DNA of 64,000 nt from Phycisphaerales bacterium (lineage in GTDB: Bacteria; Planctomycetota; Phycisphaerae; UBA1845; Fen-1342), in NCBI GenBank assembly GCA_016716475.1, contig JADJWG010000002.1, forward strand, positions 1,426,001 through 1,490,000, given 5' to 3'. The notes below the pieces were generated by a model. The model made no database searches. It was not told the DNA's origin and saw only the letters and a list, made by a program, of their open reading frames with translations. Of the stretch, positions 7,775 to 16,408 are shown piece by piece. A program made the position numbers and the translations under genes. Numbering within the stretch: the stretch's first letter is position 1; every line of letters starts with the position of its first letter.

Positions 7775-9997
7775 CTACATGCCCTCGCCGCGCGGCGCAG
7801 GACGTGACGGCGGTGGTGGCAGATACACCTGCAATTCAGTGGGAAAATCCTGCCCGCGTCCGAGTCGGAGATACGTGTCACGCACCGCGGCCGCAAAGTC
7901 CGGCAAGGCCATCCAACTGACATGGCCATCGACGAAAAGCACCCATGTGCCCTCGTTGCCGAACACCTTCTCATACCCGAGCACGGTCTGCGAATCGCCG
8001 CGCAAGTCGACGCCCGGCACGAGCACGTAACCCATTGGCCCACCGCTCGGGTCGCGCGGCGACTTCAGTGTGCTCGAAGTGATGTAGCCCTTTTCCACCA
8101 GCTCCTCGAGCGATGCCGGGGTGACACCGTCGCGCTCGTTGGCAAAGACCATGTACGCGAGCCCGATCTGACGCAGATTCGTCGCTGACGCAACCTGCTT
8201 GGCACTCTCTCGCGCGCGCGTCAACGACGGAATGGCCACACCCATCCCGGTACCCAGCCCCACGCTCAATCCGGCGAGGACCTCTGTTCCCGCCCCCGAA
8301 CCCACCACCAAGACGCCGTCCGCATCCTCTGCCGTCACCAGCACCAGGTTTGTCAGATCCGGAAACGCCTCCGCTAGCACCGGCCACAGCGCCAAGTCGA
8401 GCTCGGCACCCGCCCGCCCAGCCATCGACACACCGAGCGTATACCCCCAGGTCACCAACGGGTAAAGCAGACGCACCAGTGACTGTGAGTTCACGTACAA
8501 CAGTCCGGTTTGCTGCGCGGGCAGCCGTGGCGCCGCCAACTGCCACTCGGGGTGCTCCAGCAGACTCCCTGACCGTGTCGCGGGATCGACCTGCCGCGCC
8601 GCCGCCGCCACAGTCTGCGGATGCAGCGCGAAGATCAGGCGATCTGCGACAACTGTCCACGCCGGGGCTACCGGTGACGGCACGCCCGCCAACAGCAGGT
8701 AGTCGATGATGCGGTCGCCGTCACGCAGCTCCAGATGCTTGAGCTCGAACGCATCTTCGTCAAAGGTTCCGGCCCGGACGAGCTGTACCACCGACTTCAG
8801 CATCTCGCGCATCCGTTCCGCATCGCGCAGCTCCACGATCAGCGTCACACCCGTCCCGAGTAAACCACCGTGCGCCGGCGCATCCACCAGAATCCACGTG
8901 TCTCCCAGGGCCGGCAGAAAGTCCGTCGTGAGCGAGAACCCGAGCATGGTCGACGCCATCGCGAGCGCTCCGCGCGTCGGCGGCAGCGCCTCCGGCGCCG
9001 CTGCGTTCATGATCCGCTCCACTTCTTCCCATAATGCTTCCAGGTCCAGGTTGCCCGCGTAGGCCCAATAGGCGTCCTTCGGGATGAGCTGCAAGTCCGC
9101 CGGCGTCAGTGGCTCCTGCGCCCACAACTGCCACAACCCCTTCCGCGGTCCACTCGTATCGACGTGGGCGAACGCCCGCAGTTCCGGCCGCCCGCCCACC
9201 TTGCGATAGTGTGCGTACTTCGCCTTGAACTGCGTCAAGCCGAGCTCCTCCAGCCAGCGCGTTACCTCCGGCGGGACTACACCTTCTTCCTGCGTCCACA
9301 ACTCGAGGACACGCGTCCGCACCCGGTCCACATGTATGAATGCGTCGAAGAATTCCCCTTCGTGATTCGGCTGAACCTTGCGCCGCGTCGTCACCAGCGC
9401 CGCCTGGTCCGCCAAGGTACGCCCCTCTCCGTCGAGACACGCGAGGACGCGCTCGGCCGTTCCTACACCCGACGCGAATACGAACCACTCCTTGTGAACC
9501 CCCCAAGTGAATGGAAACGTGTCCGCGGCCGTCGCATTGCGCATGGGCGTGCCACGCACCGTGACCGTCGAGGCGTTTTGCAAGAACGGTACGCGCTCCA
9601 GTGCGGCGGTGAATTTCGCACCGGCTTCGGCCGTGGTCACCAGTGCGAACTGCACGTCGGGAGTACCGTTCGCTTTTTCGACGTTGATCAGCCCTACCGC
9701 CGTCGGCGCGTAGCGGAGCGCATTCGCCGCACCGAGCACGGGCGCGATCCACTGCAATTCTTCCGATCCCGGCATGGACGAACCCACGATCCTCAGCATG
9801 GCCTCCTGCAAGCGCCGCTCGGCCGCGGCCTTGGCGGCATCCTCCAAGGGGCGGAAGTGCCAGCCGAAGTAAATGGCCGTGTCCTCTGGCAACCAGCGGG
9901 CCGGGTCCGTTGCTCCGGTCCACGGTGGCACCGCCACCACGAGAGCAACCGCAAGCCAGCAGAACCGTTTGCGAAAGCATCGCTGAGTGGACAGCAT
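7775..9997 (-). CDS. Large exported protein with a pseudopilin-like C-terminal module
   Basis: 740 residues from the ATG ending at 9997, which has GGGAG six bases upstream; two earlier starts (10012, 10063) lack this. A signal peptide covers CFRKRFCWLAVALVVAVPPWTG. Residues 30-560 form a long alpha/beta region I do not recognise firmly; its LPEDTAIYFGWHFRPLEDAA opening and its repeated gradient of Trp, Leu and Val resemble DUF3352-type Planctomycetes proteins. Near residue 580 comes a Gly-rich hydrophobic stretch followed by SLTRARESAKQVASATNLRQ and IGLAYMVFANERDG, then LEELVEKGYITSSTLKSP and WVLFVDGHVSWM. That arrangement is the mature part of a Planctomycetes pseudopilin, here fused to the end of a bigger protein. 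Function unknown. Confidence 0.75.
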   Translation of the reverse strand: MLSTQRCFRKRFCWLAVALVVAVPPWTGATDPARWLPEDTAIYFGWHFRPLEDAAKAAAERRLQEAMLRIVGSSMPGSEELQWIAPVLGAANALRYAPTAVGLINVEKANGTPDVQFALVTTAEAGAKFTAALERVPFLQNASTVTVRGTPMRNATAADTFPFTWGVHKEWFVFASGVGTAERVLACLDGEGRTLADQAALVTTRRKVQPNHEGEFFDAFIHVDRVRTRVLELWTQEEGVVPPEVTRWLEELGLTQFKAKYAHYRKVGGRPELRAFAHVDTSGPRKGLWQLWAQEPLTPADLQLIPKDAYWAYAGNLDLEALWEEVERIMNAAAPEALPPTRGALAMASTMLGFSLTTDFLPALGDTWILVDAPAHGGLLGTGVTLIVELRDAERMREMLKSVVQLVRAGTFDEDAFELKHLELRDGDRIIDYLLLAGVPSPVAPAWTVVADRLIFALHPQTVAAAARQVDPATRSGSLLEHPEWQLAAPRLPAQQTGLLYVNSQSLVRLLYPLVTWGYTLGVSMAGRAGAELDLALWPVLAEAFPDLTNLVLVTAEDADGVLVVGSGAGTEVLAGLSVGLGTGMGVAIPSLTRARESAKQVASATNLRQIGLAYMVFANERDGVTPASLEELVEKGYITSSTLKSPRDPSGGPMGYVLVPGVDLRGDSQTVLGYEKVFGNEGTWVLFVDGHVSWMALPDFAAAVRDTYLRLGRGQDFPTELQVYLPPPPSRPAPRGEGM

Positions 9998-10216
9998 CTC
10001 AAGCTCCCTCATTTTCACAGGGGCCCTGCGAATGCGGGTGCACCGGCCCCACGACCGCACCACGACCGCGCAACCTTAGCACCAGCGCGACATTCCATTT
10101 GAAAGTTCAGAAGAGATTGACCACGTTGTAGGTCCCGTCACACGGCGTCATTATACTTGGATGTTGCGCCGCGGACAGACCGCGGCCCTTGCCGCCCTCC
10201 TGGGAGCGTACACGGC

Positions 10217-11044
10217 GTGTTTCGACTCGGTGTGGTTTCCTTCCTCAACTCGCGTCCACTGATTGCCGGTCTCGCCGCCCAGCGTGACGTCCAACTTCGG
10301 TACGCCGTTCCGGCGGCCTTGCCTCAATGGCTCGACACGGCCGCGGTCGACGTCGCCCTAGTCCCGGTCGTTGATGTGCTGCGCAGCGGGGGGGCCTACC
10401 AGGCGGTTTCCGATGCCGGTATCGCCTGCGACGGTGAGACGATGACCGTGCGGATTTTCTCCCAGCAACCACCCGACCGCATCGACACCCTGTGGGTAGA
10501 CAATGATTCCCACACGTCTGTCGTCCTCGCCCGCGTCTTGTGGCGTGAACTCTACGGCCGGGCGCTCCAGATCCGCCGGTTTGACGCCACCTCTGGCGCG
10601 GCAGCCGAATACCCGTCCATCCTGCTGATCGGCGACAAGGTGGTCGACCCCAAGCGCGGCAGCTTCGCTTTTGAGGTTGACCTTGGGGGCGCCTGGCGCC
10701 AACACACCGGGCTTCCTTTCGTCTTTGCATTGTGGGCTGCGCGGCCCGCGCTCACGCCTGCGGATGCACTGGCCGAGTTGGCCGAGCGGCTCTCCGCGGC
10801 CCGTGACCGCGGTGTCAGTCAGATCACCGAAATTGCCGCCAACGACGGCGCCCGGGCCGGGTGGCCCGTGGCACTCGCTGAACGCTACCTCGGGCGTTGT
10901 CTGCGTTACCGTCTTACCGCGCGCTACCGGGCCGGGATGGAGCACTTCGCAGCCCTCGCCGCCGCGGCGGACCTTGTTCCCGCTGATGCCCAGGTGGCGT
11001 GGGCGGCCGGTGGTGAACTCACAACGGAGGCCTGCTTCCCATGA
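10217..11044 (+). CDS. mqnA: Chorismate dehydratase MqnA (futalosine pathway)
   Basis: 275 residues from the GTG at 10217 (the frame is open to 10157 but the conserved part begins FRLGVVSFLNSRPLIAGL, and GGGAG precedes the GTG by about ten bases). MqnA dehydrates chorismate to 3-enolpyruvylbenzoate, the first committed step of menaquinone synthesis by the futalosine route. The family signature is the N-terminal VSFLNSRPL; further family features are ILLIGDKVVDPKRGSFAFEVDLG and the aromatic motif LPFVFALWAARP. Its stop codon overlaps the mqnC start as ATGA at 11041-11044, so the two are translationally coupled, which supports both assignments. Confidence 0.92.
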   Translation: MFRLGVVSFLNSRPLIAGLAAQRDVQLRYAVPAALPQWLDTAAVDVALVPVVDVLRSGGAYQAVSDAGIACDGETMTVRIFSQQPPDRIDTLWVDNDSHTSVVLARVLWRELYGRALQIRRFDATSGAAAEYPSILLIGDKVVDPKRGSFAFEVDLGGAWRQHTGLPFVFALWAARPALTPADALAELAERLSAARDRGVSQITEIAANDGARAGWPVALAERYLGRCLRYRLTARYRAGMEHFAALAAAADLVPADAQVAWAAGGELTTEACFP

Positions 11045-12240
11045 GCGCCGGAAGTACGAGTCCCCTGCCCCGCACCGCCCCCTCCGCCACCCGGCTCAGC
11101 GATGCTGACGCCCTCGCGATGTACCGCGAACTCTCGATCCACGAACTCGGCCGCCGGGCCTTTGCGCGCTGCGCGGAACTCCACCCCGAGCCCTACCGCA
11201 CCTACGTCGTGGACCGGAATATCAACTACTCCAACGTCTGCACGGCGAAGTGCATCTTCTGCAACTTCTACCGCAAACCCGGCCACGACGAGGCCTACAT
11301 CCTCAGCTTCGAGGAGATCGGGCGGAAGATCGAAGAACTGCTCGACATCGGCGGCACGCAGATCCTGATGCAAGGCGGGCTCGTACCGGACAAGACGCAC
11401 GCCTCCGGCCACGGCCTGCCGTTCTCCTGGTACCTCGACCTGCTGCGGTTCATCCGGACGAACTACCCGACCATTCACATTCACGCCTTCAGCCCACCGG
11501 AGATCTGGGCTTTCCATCGCATTTATCAGATGCCGCTGCGCGATGTTCTCCTCCGCCTTCAGGACGCCGGCCTCGCGACGATCCCGGGCGGTGGCGGGGA
11601 GATTCTCGTTGACCGGGTCCGTGCGACCATCGGACAGGGCAAATCGCTCGCTGATGAATGGCTGGCCGTCATGCGCGCGGCACACCTTGTCGGCATGCAG
11701 ACCAGTTGCACGATGATGTTCGGCCACATTGAAACCATCCCCGAGCGCATCGAACATCTCCGGCGACTGCGCGACCTGCAGGACGAGACCGGGGGGTTCA
11801 CGGCCTTCATTCTCTGGACCTTCCAACCTGAGAACACTCCCCTCGGCCGCTGGAAGCGCCCACCGCAAGACTACGTCGGTGAACCCGACGGCCAGCGACT
11901 TTTCCTCGCCGACGCCCATGACTATCTGCGGATGCTCGCGTTATCGCGGCTTTACCTCGACAACATCCCCAACATGCAGTCGAGCTGGGTCACGATGGGG
12001 CCCAAGGTCGGCCAGCTCGCGCTCTTCTATGGCGCAAACGACATGGGCTCGGTGATGATGGAAGAGAACGTCGTGTCGGCCGCCGGTACCACCTTTCGGC
12101 TGGACGAGGCCGAAATCCGGCGCGTCATCACCGACTCGGGCTGGACCCCCCAGCAGCGCGACCAGTATTACCGTCCGGTCGATTCCCGCCGCCGCCGCAC
12201 GCTGCTGCCAATGCTGCCGGCGGCGCGTCACGCCACCTGA
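11041..12240 (+). CDS. mqnC: Cyclic dehypoxanthinyl futalosine synthase MqnC (radical SAM)
   Basis: 399 residues. A radical S-adenosylmethionine cluster motif CX3CX2C is formed by Cys67, Cys71 and Cys74 in NYSNVCTAKCIFCNFYRKPG. MqnC cyclises dehypoxanthinyl futalosine during menaquinone synthesis. Further family strings are ILMQGGLVPD, HIHAFSPPEIWAF, TIPGGGGEILVDRVR and FQPENTPLGR. The alternative is MqnE, a radical SAM paralogue; the GGGGEILVDRVR string and coupling to mqnA favour MqnC. The start overlaps the mqnA stop (ATGA), and the first 35 residues form a nonconserved leader. mqnB, mqnD and mqnE are not in the window. Confidence 0.9.
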   Translation: MSAGSTSPLPRTAPSATRLSDADALAMYRELSIHELGRRAFARCAELHPEPYRTYVVDRNINYSNVCTAKCIFCNFYRKPGHDEAYILSFEEIGRKIEELLDIGGTQILMQGGLVPDKTHASGHGLPFSWYLDLLRFIRTNYPTIHIHAFSPPEIWAFHRIYQMPLRDVLLRLQDAGLATIPGGGGEILVDRVRATIGQGKSLADEWLAVMRAAHLVGMQTSCTMMFGHIETIPERIEHLRRLRDLQDETGGFTAFILWTFQPENTPLGRWKRPPQDYVGEPDGQRLFLADAHDYLRMLALSRLYLDNIPNMQSSWVTMGPKVGQLALFYGANDMGSVMMEENVVSAAGTTFRLDEAEIRRVITDSGWTPQQRDQYYRPVDSRRRRTLLPMLPAARHAT

Positions 12241-12413
12241 GATTGGCGGCCCCCTGCGGTGGAACGCGTGCGAGTCGTGCGCTCGTCTGACGTAAAGAAC
12301 TGTATGACCGATCCCGGAGGCGCCTGTTCGAATTGAGTCCGCGCGCCTGCCGATCTACCATGATGGTGGTCGGTGCCGGAGTACCCGGCCCCGCCATTCA
12401 TGAAGGTGAAGCC

Positions 12414-14261
12414 ATGTCGCGGCTGGAGCAACAGGTTCGGACAGCGCAAAAGCGCCTCACGGGCAATCTCTTCTTTGAGCGTCTCGCGGTCACTGTCCTG
12501 CTCTCCGGGGGGGCCTGGTGTACGGCCATCCTTGTCGTGCGCCTGCTGGGCAGCGATCTGATCCTTTGGCATGGTGCCTGGATCACGCCTGTGCTGGCGA
12601 TGCTGATCGCGGTCTTCTGGACCGTGGCACAGAGGCCGGCCCCGCTTGTAGCCGCGCTCACACTCGACCGCGCTGCAGGGACGAAGGAGCGTCTCAGTAC
12701 GGCCTTCGAGTTGTTGCGGTTGCGCTCTGCGGACGACTTCGCCCGGGCGGCTGTCGCCGACGCCGAGCGCACCGCTGCCAAGCTGAGCGTGCCCGCGCAC
12801 ATTCGGCGCGTGCCTCCGCCGCTCTGGCCGTGGTCCGCGGCGGTGCTCGTCGCCGGTCTCATCCTGGCACAGTTCCTGCCCGCCTTCGATCTTTTCGGCC
12901 AACAGGCCGCCGCAGCCGAGCAGACCGACGCCACCCTTGTGCGACAGGAGCGCGAATCCATCAGCAACCTGCTCACCGAACAACTCGGCCGGATGCAGGA
13001 ACGGGCCGAGGAGAACCCCCATCTCAGGGATCTCGTGAACCAGATCGAGCCGCTGGAGTTGCCCGATCACCCCGGCCAGACGCCAGAGGATGTCCGTCGT
13101 GAAGCGGTCAAGAAGATTGACGAAATCGGCGCCAAGCTCGAACAGGAACTCGCCCAGGCCCGCGACAATCCCGCCAACGACCTGAAGCGCATGCTGGCGC
13201 AGCTCAACACGGCGGGGTCTTCGCAGCAGAAGAAAAGCGAACTCGAACAGGCCCTCGCCGCCGGCGATCTGCAGCAAGCCCGCAATGAGCTCGAGCGGAT
13301 GAAGGAAGAAATGCAGGAGGCCGCGAAGAACGCCGAGGATCCCGCGGCCCAGCAGCGCCTCGATCAGCTCGCTCAGCAGCTTGAGGAGTTGGCCCGCCGA
13401 CTCGAGAACATGGATACGGCCCTGCACCTGCAGAAGGAGCTTGAGAACCGCGCCGGCCTCTCGGCCGAGGAAGCCCAGAAGCTGCTCGAAGAGGCCGCGA
13501 AAGCCGACCCCAAGGAACTGGAGAAGGCCCTGCAGCAGCAACTCGGCGACAAGCTCAGCGCGGAACAACTCCAGCAGATTGCGAAGAAGATCCAACAGAA
13601 CCAGCAGGCCCAGAAACAGCTTCAGCAGCTCGCCCAGCAGCTCTCCCAGGCCTCGCAGGCCTGCCAGCAGTGCCAGGGCGGCGGCGAGTCCGGCCAGAAC
13701 GCTGCGCAACAAGGCGGCAATGCCCTTGGTCAGGCCATGGGTATGCTTTCTGACCTCGAACTGTCCGAACAACTCATGAACGAGCTCTCCGCCCAGCTCT
13801 CCGACCTGGATCAAATGCGCAACCGCATCTCACAGGGGGAGCAGGGGCGTAACCCTCTGCAGCGGCCCTCCGATGCGGAGATGGGTTCCATCGGTGAGCA
13901 AGGTCCGAACGAAGGGCTTGGCTATGGTGAGCGCATCGGCAAGGAAACCGTCCCCTACCGCGCTGACCCCACCAAGGCCCAGACCCGCTTTGACAGCGGC
14001 ACCGTCATTGGCCAATTGCTCTTTGACGGCCCGCAAGTCGCCGGCGAAGCCCGCGCCGAAGTCCTGGGCGCCGCGGCCTCTGACGTCCGCGTCGGCCTCG
14101 ATGCGATCGAGCGGCAGTCGATTCCGCGGCAGTACCATGCCGCGCTGCGCACCTACTTCGAACGATACGCCGGTCTCGTAGCGGAGCGTGGCGGCACGCT
14201 CGATCTCCCCCCGCCGCCAACCTCGGAAAGCGGCACGAACGACTCCTCCCCACGGGATTAA
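12414..14261 (+). CDS. Hypothetical membrane protein with long coiled coil
   Basis: 615 residues from the ATG at 12414, preceded by GAAGGTGA; the upstream extension is nonconserved. Two membrane segments lie near residues 25-45 and 55-75 and a third near 145-165 (WPWSAAVLVAGLILAQFL), after a short cytoplasmic stretch TKERLSTAFELL. From about 190 to 470 the sequence is a highly charged Gln/Glu/Ala/Lys coiled coil with many QQ and KQLQQL repeats. A Cys pair, CQQCQGG, sits near 425-430. The C-terminal 110 residues (ETVPYRADPTKAQTRFD, then RQYHAALRTYFERYAGL) are compact and conserved-looking. The layout matches a Planctomycetes membrane family that often accompanies von Willebrand A/BatA-like genes, as at 48.4 kb here. 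I do not know its function. Confidence 0.7.
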   Translation: MSRLEQQVRTAQKRLTGNLFFERLAVTVLLSGGAWCTAILVVRLLGSDLILWHGAWITPVLAMLIAVFWTVAQRPAPLVAALTLDRAAGTKERLSTAFELLRLRSADDFARAAVADAERTAAKLSVPAHIRRVPPPLWPWSAAVLVAGLILAQFLPAFDLFGQQAAAAEQTDATLVRQERESISNLLTEQLGRMQERAEENPHLRDLVNQIEPLELPDHPGQTPEDVRREAVKKIDEIGAKLEQELAQARDNPANDLKRMLAQLNTAGSSQQKKSELEQALAAGDLQQARNELERMKEEMQEAAKNAEDPAAQQRLDQLAQQLEELARRLENMDTALHLQKELENRAGLSAEEAQKLLEEAAKADPKELEKALQQQLGDKLSAEQLQQIAKKIQQNQQAQKQLQQLAQQLSQASQACQQCQGGGESGQNAAQQGGNALGQAMGMLSDLELSEQLMNELSAQLSDLDQMRNRISQGEQGRNPLQRPSDAEMGSIGEQGPNEGLGYGERIGKETVPYRADPTKAQTRFDSGTVIGQLLFDGPQVAGEARAEVLGAAASDVRVGLDAIERQSIPRQYHAALRTYFERYAGLVAERGGTLDLPPPPTSESGTNDSSPRD

Positions 14262-14342
14262 CCCGAATGATCCGCCCGTCTGCCCAGGGGGATGTGCGGT
14301 GGCGGACGTGTAGGGCTGGCCGGGCTCGCGGAGCGGGCGGAC

Positions 14343-16307
14343 CTAGGAAAGGGTCCGCCGCAACACGGCCTCAAATCCACCCGCCACGATCAGCTCCTGG
14401 GCCACGATCCCCAACGGTGGGTAGCGAAACACCTGCGCGCCGGCGGCCGTCACGACACTCACTGCGGAGGCCCCGAAATCGACCGTCGCCTGCCAGCCCG
14501 TGCGGAGGGTGCGCTCGTTCCGGACACCGAACGCCTGGCGGAGTGAATCGACGAGCGCCGGACACTCCAGACAAATGAAGCCGTTGTTGAACGCGTTCCG
14601 GCTGAACGTCTGTGAGAACGAACCCGCCAGCACCAGGCCGATGCCGCGAAATTTCAGGGCGGTTGCCCCCTGTTCGCGCGACGAACCACAGCCGAAGTTG
14701 TATCCGCCCACCAGCAGGTCGCCGGCCTGCGCTAGTTCCTGGAACTCCGGGTCGTAGTTGCGCATGACCACCGCGGCCATCTCCTCCGGTGGCAGTGTCT
14801 TGTAGGTGAACTCCTTGCCGTAGATGCCGTCCGTGTTGAGGTTGTCTTTGGGCACCCACAGCAATTCGCCCCGGATCACCCCCGGAAAGCCCGCCAGCAA
14901 TTCTACACGCTGCGCCGGCTGGGCCGGCCGCGGCACGCTACAGATGCGGGGCGTGAGCTCGTCGCTGGTCGATACGCTGTTTCCCGCCCACTGCGGTGCG
15001 GCGATGTACCCTGCTGCTGCCGACGCCGCCACCACGGCCGGACTCGCCAGGTACACCTGGCTTTTGCGCGAGCCCATGCGGCCGTCGAAGTTCCGGTTGG
15101 TCGCGGAGATGCCCACCTCACCATCCGTCAGCACCCCCGCTCCGAGGCCGATGCAGGCCCCGCACCCGGCCGGGAGAAACTTCGCCCCGGCCTCAGCCAG
15201 CACCTGCCAGTCCCCGCGCCGCCGGGCCTCCTGCTCAACCTCGCTCGAAGCCGCAGCCACGAACAACTGGACGTGCGGCGCCACCTGCCGACCACGCAGC
15301 TCCGCCGCGGCGGCCGCGAAGTCGTCGGTCCGGCCGTTCACACAACTCATCAGGAACGCCTTGTCTACCCGGATGCGCTCTGCCGCGAGCTCCGCCACGC
15401 TGCGTGTTGACTTGACCTCATTCGGGCCGGCGACGCGCGGCCGCACCAGCGCCAGATCGAGCGCGAGCACCTTCGCATAGTGCGCATCGGGATCGGCACA
15501 CAGGGGTGTGGCCGCCAGCTCAGTCAGCACCTGCGGCGCGAGGCGCTGTGGGCGCGGGCTGCGCTGCTCCAATACCTGGACCCGCGTGCGCAGGTAGGCC
15601 AATGTGACCTCGTCGCACGGAAACACCCCGGCCAGCGCACCCCACTCGGTGGTCATATTGGCGATGGTCATCCGCTCCTCCATCGCCAGTGCTGCGACCC
15701 CCGGACCCGCGAACTCGATGCACGCGTTGAGCACCTCGTCGCGGCAATAGAGTCCGATCAGCGTGATGATGACATCCTTGCCGGTCACGCCGGGGCCGAG
15801 TCGCCCTTCCAGGTACACCTGCACAATCTCGGGCACCTGCCACCACGTCCGCCCGGTGGCCCAGATCGCGGCCGCGTCGGTCCGGACGATGGGCGTACCG
15901 AGCGCACCGATGGCGCCGTACATGTTCGCATGCGAATCGGAAGCCACGACCAGCGTGCCGGGCAGCACGTAGCCCTCTTCGATCAGCACCTGGTGGCCGA
16001 TGCCGCGGCCAGCCGGGTAGAAGTCGATGCCCTGTTCGCGCGCGAACGCCTCGATCGTGGCGTACGTCGCAAGGTTCTCCGGCGCGGTGTTCTGGATGTC
16101 GTGATCCAGGCAGAAAACCGGCTGGCGGGGATTCGCAATGCGCGTCGCGCCCATCGATCGGAACTTGGGAATCACGGCGGCCGTATTGTCGTGTGTCATG
16201 CAGTGCGCCGGCTGTATGGACAGGAAATCCCCGGCTCGGACGCGGTGTCCGGGGGGCTGGCCGACCGCGTAGCGCTGGGCGATCTTTTCGATCAGCGTCT
16301 GGGACAT
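14343..16307 (-). CDS. Fused homoaconitase (aconitase family, fungal Lys4-like)
   Basis: 654 residues in one chain: an aconitase catalytic region (1-470) plus the swivel domain (about 478-640) that in LeuC/LeuD-type enzymes is a separate subunit. The 4Fe-4S ligands are Cys322 (SCVNGR), Cys382 and Cys385 (GCGACIG); TNRNFDGRMGS and GSSREQ (near 541) are also present. From memory the strings MTHDNTAAVIPKF, RGIGHQVLIEEGY, TDAAAIWATGRTWWQ and DNLNTDGIYGKEFTYK match fungal Lys4 homoaconitase closely, more than bacterial LeuC or AcnA. Lys4 converts homocitrate to homoisocitrate in the alpha-aminoadipate lysine route. GAGG precedes the ATG by nine bases. It lies 100 bases after a co-oriented dehydrogenase, an arrangement expected for the next step. 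Because dapA is also present, the true substrate is uncertain. Confidence 0.82.
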   Translation of the reverse strand: MSQTLIEKIAQRYAVGQPPGHRVRAGDFLSIQPAHCMTHDNTAAVIPKFRSMGATRIANPRQPVFCLDHDIQNTAPENLATYATIEAFAREQGIDFYPAGRGIGHQVLIEEGYVLPGTLVVASDSHANMYGAIGALGTPIVRTDAAAIWATGRTWWQVPEIVQVYLEGRLGPGVTGKDVIITLIGLYCRDEVLNACIEFAGPGVAALAMEERMTIANMTTEWGALAGVFPCDEVTLAYLRTRVQVLEQRSPRPQRLAPQVLTELAATPLCADPDAHYAKVLALDLALVRPRVAGPNEVKSTRSVAELAAERIRVDKAFLMSCVNGRTDDFAAAAAELRGRQVAPHVQLFVAAASSEVEQEARRRGDWQVLAEAGAKFLPAGCGACIGLGAGVLTDGEVGISATNRNFDGRMGSRKSQVYLASPAVVAASAAAGYIAAPQWAGNSVSTSDELTPRICSVPRPAQPAQRVELLAGFPGVIRGELLWVPKDNLNTDGIYGKEFTYKTLPPEEMAAVVMRNYDPEFQELAQAGDLLVGGYNFGCGSSREQGATALKFRGIGLVLAGSFSQTFSRNAFNNGFICLECPALVDSLRQAFGVRNERTLRTGWQATVDFGASAVSVVTAAGAQVFRYPPLGIVAQELIVAGGFEAVLRRTLS

Positions 16308-16408
16308 GGTTGGATTCCTCTGCGGTCCGCGACGAAGTCGCGCGCCTGGCGGTGTCGATCACGAGGGGCCGACGCCACGGCGTGGTTGCTGCAACGGATC
16401 ACCGCGTG

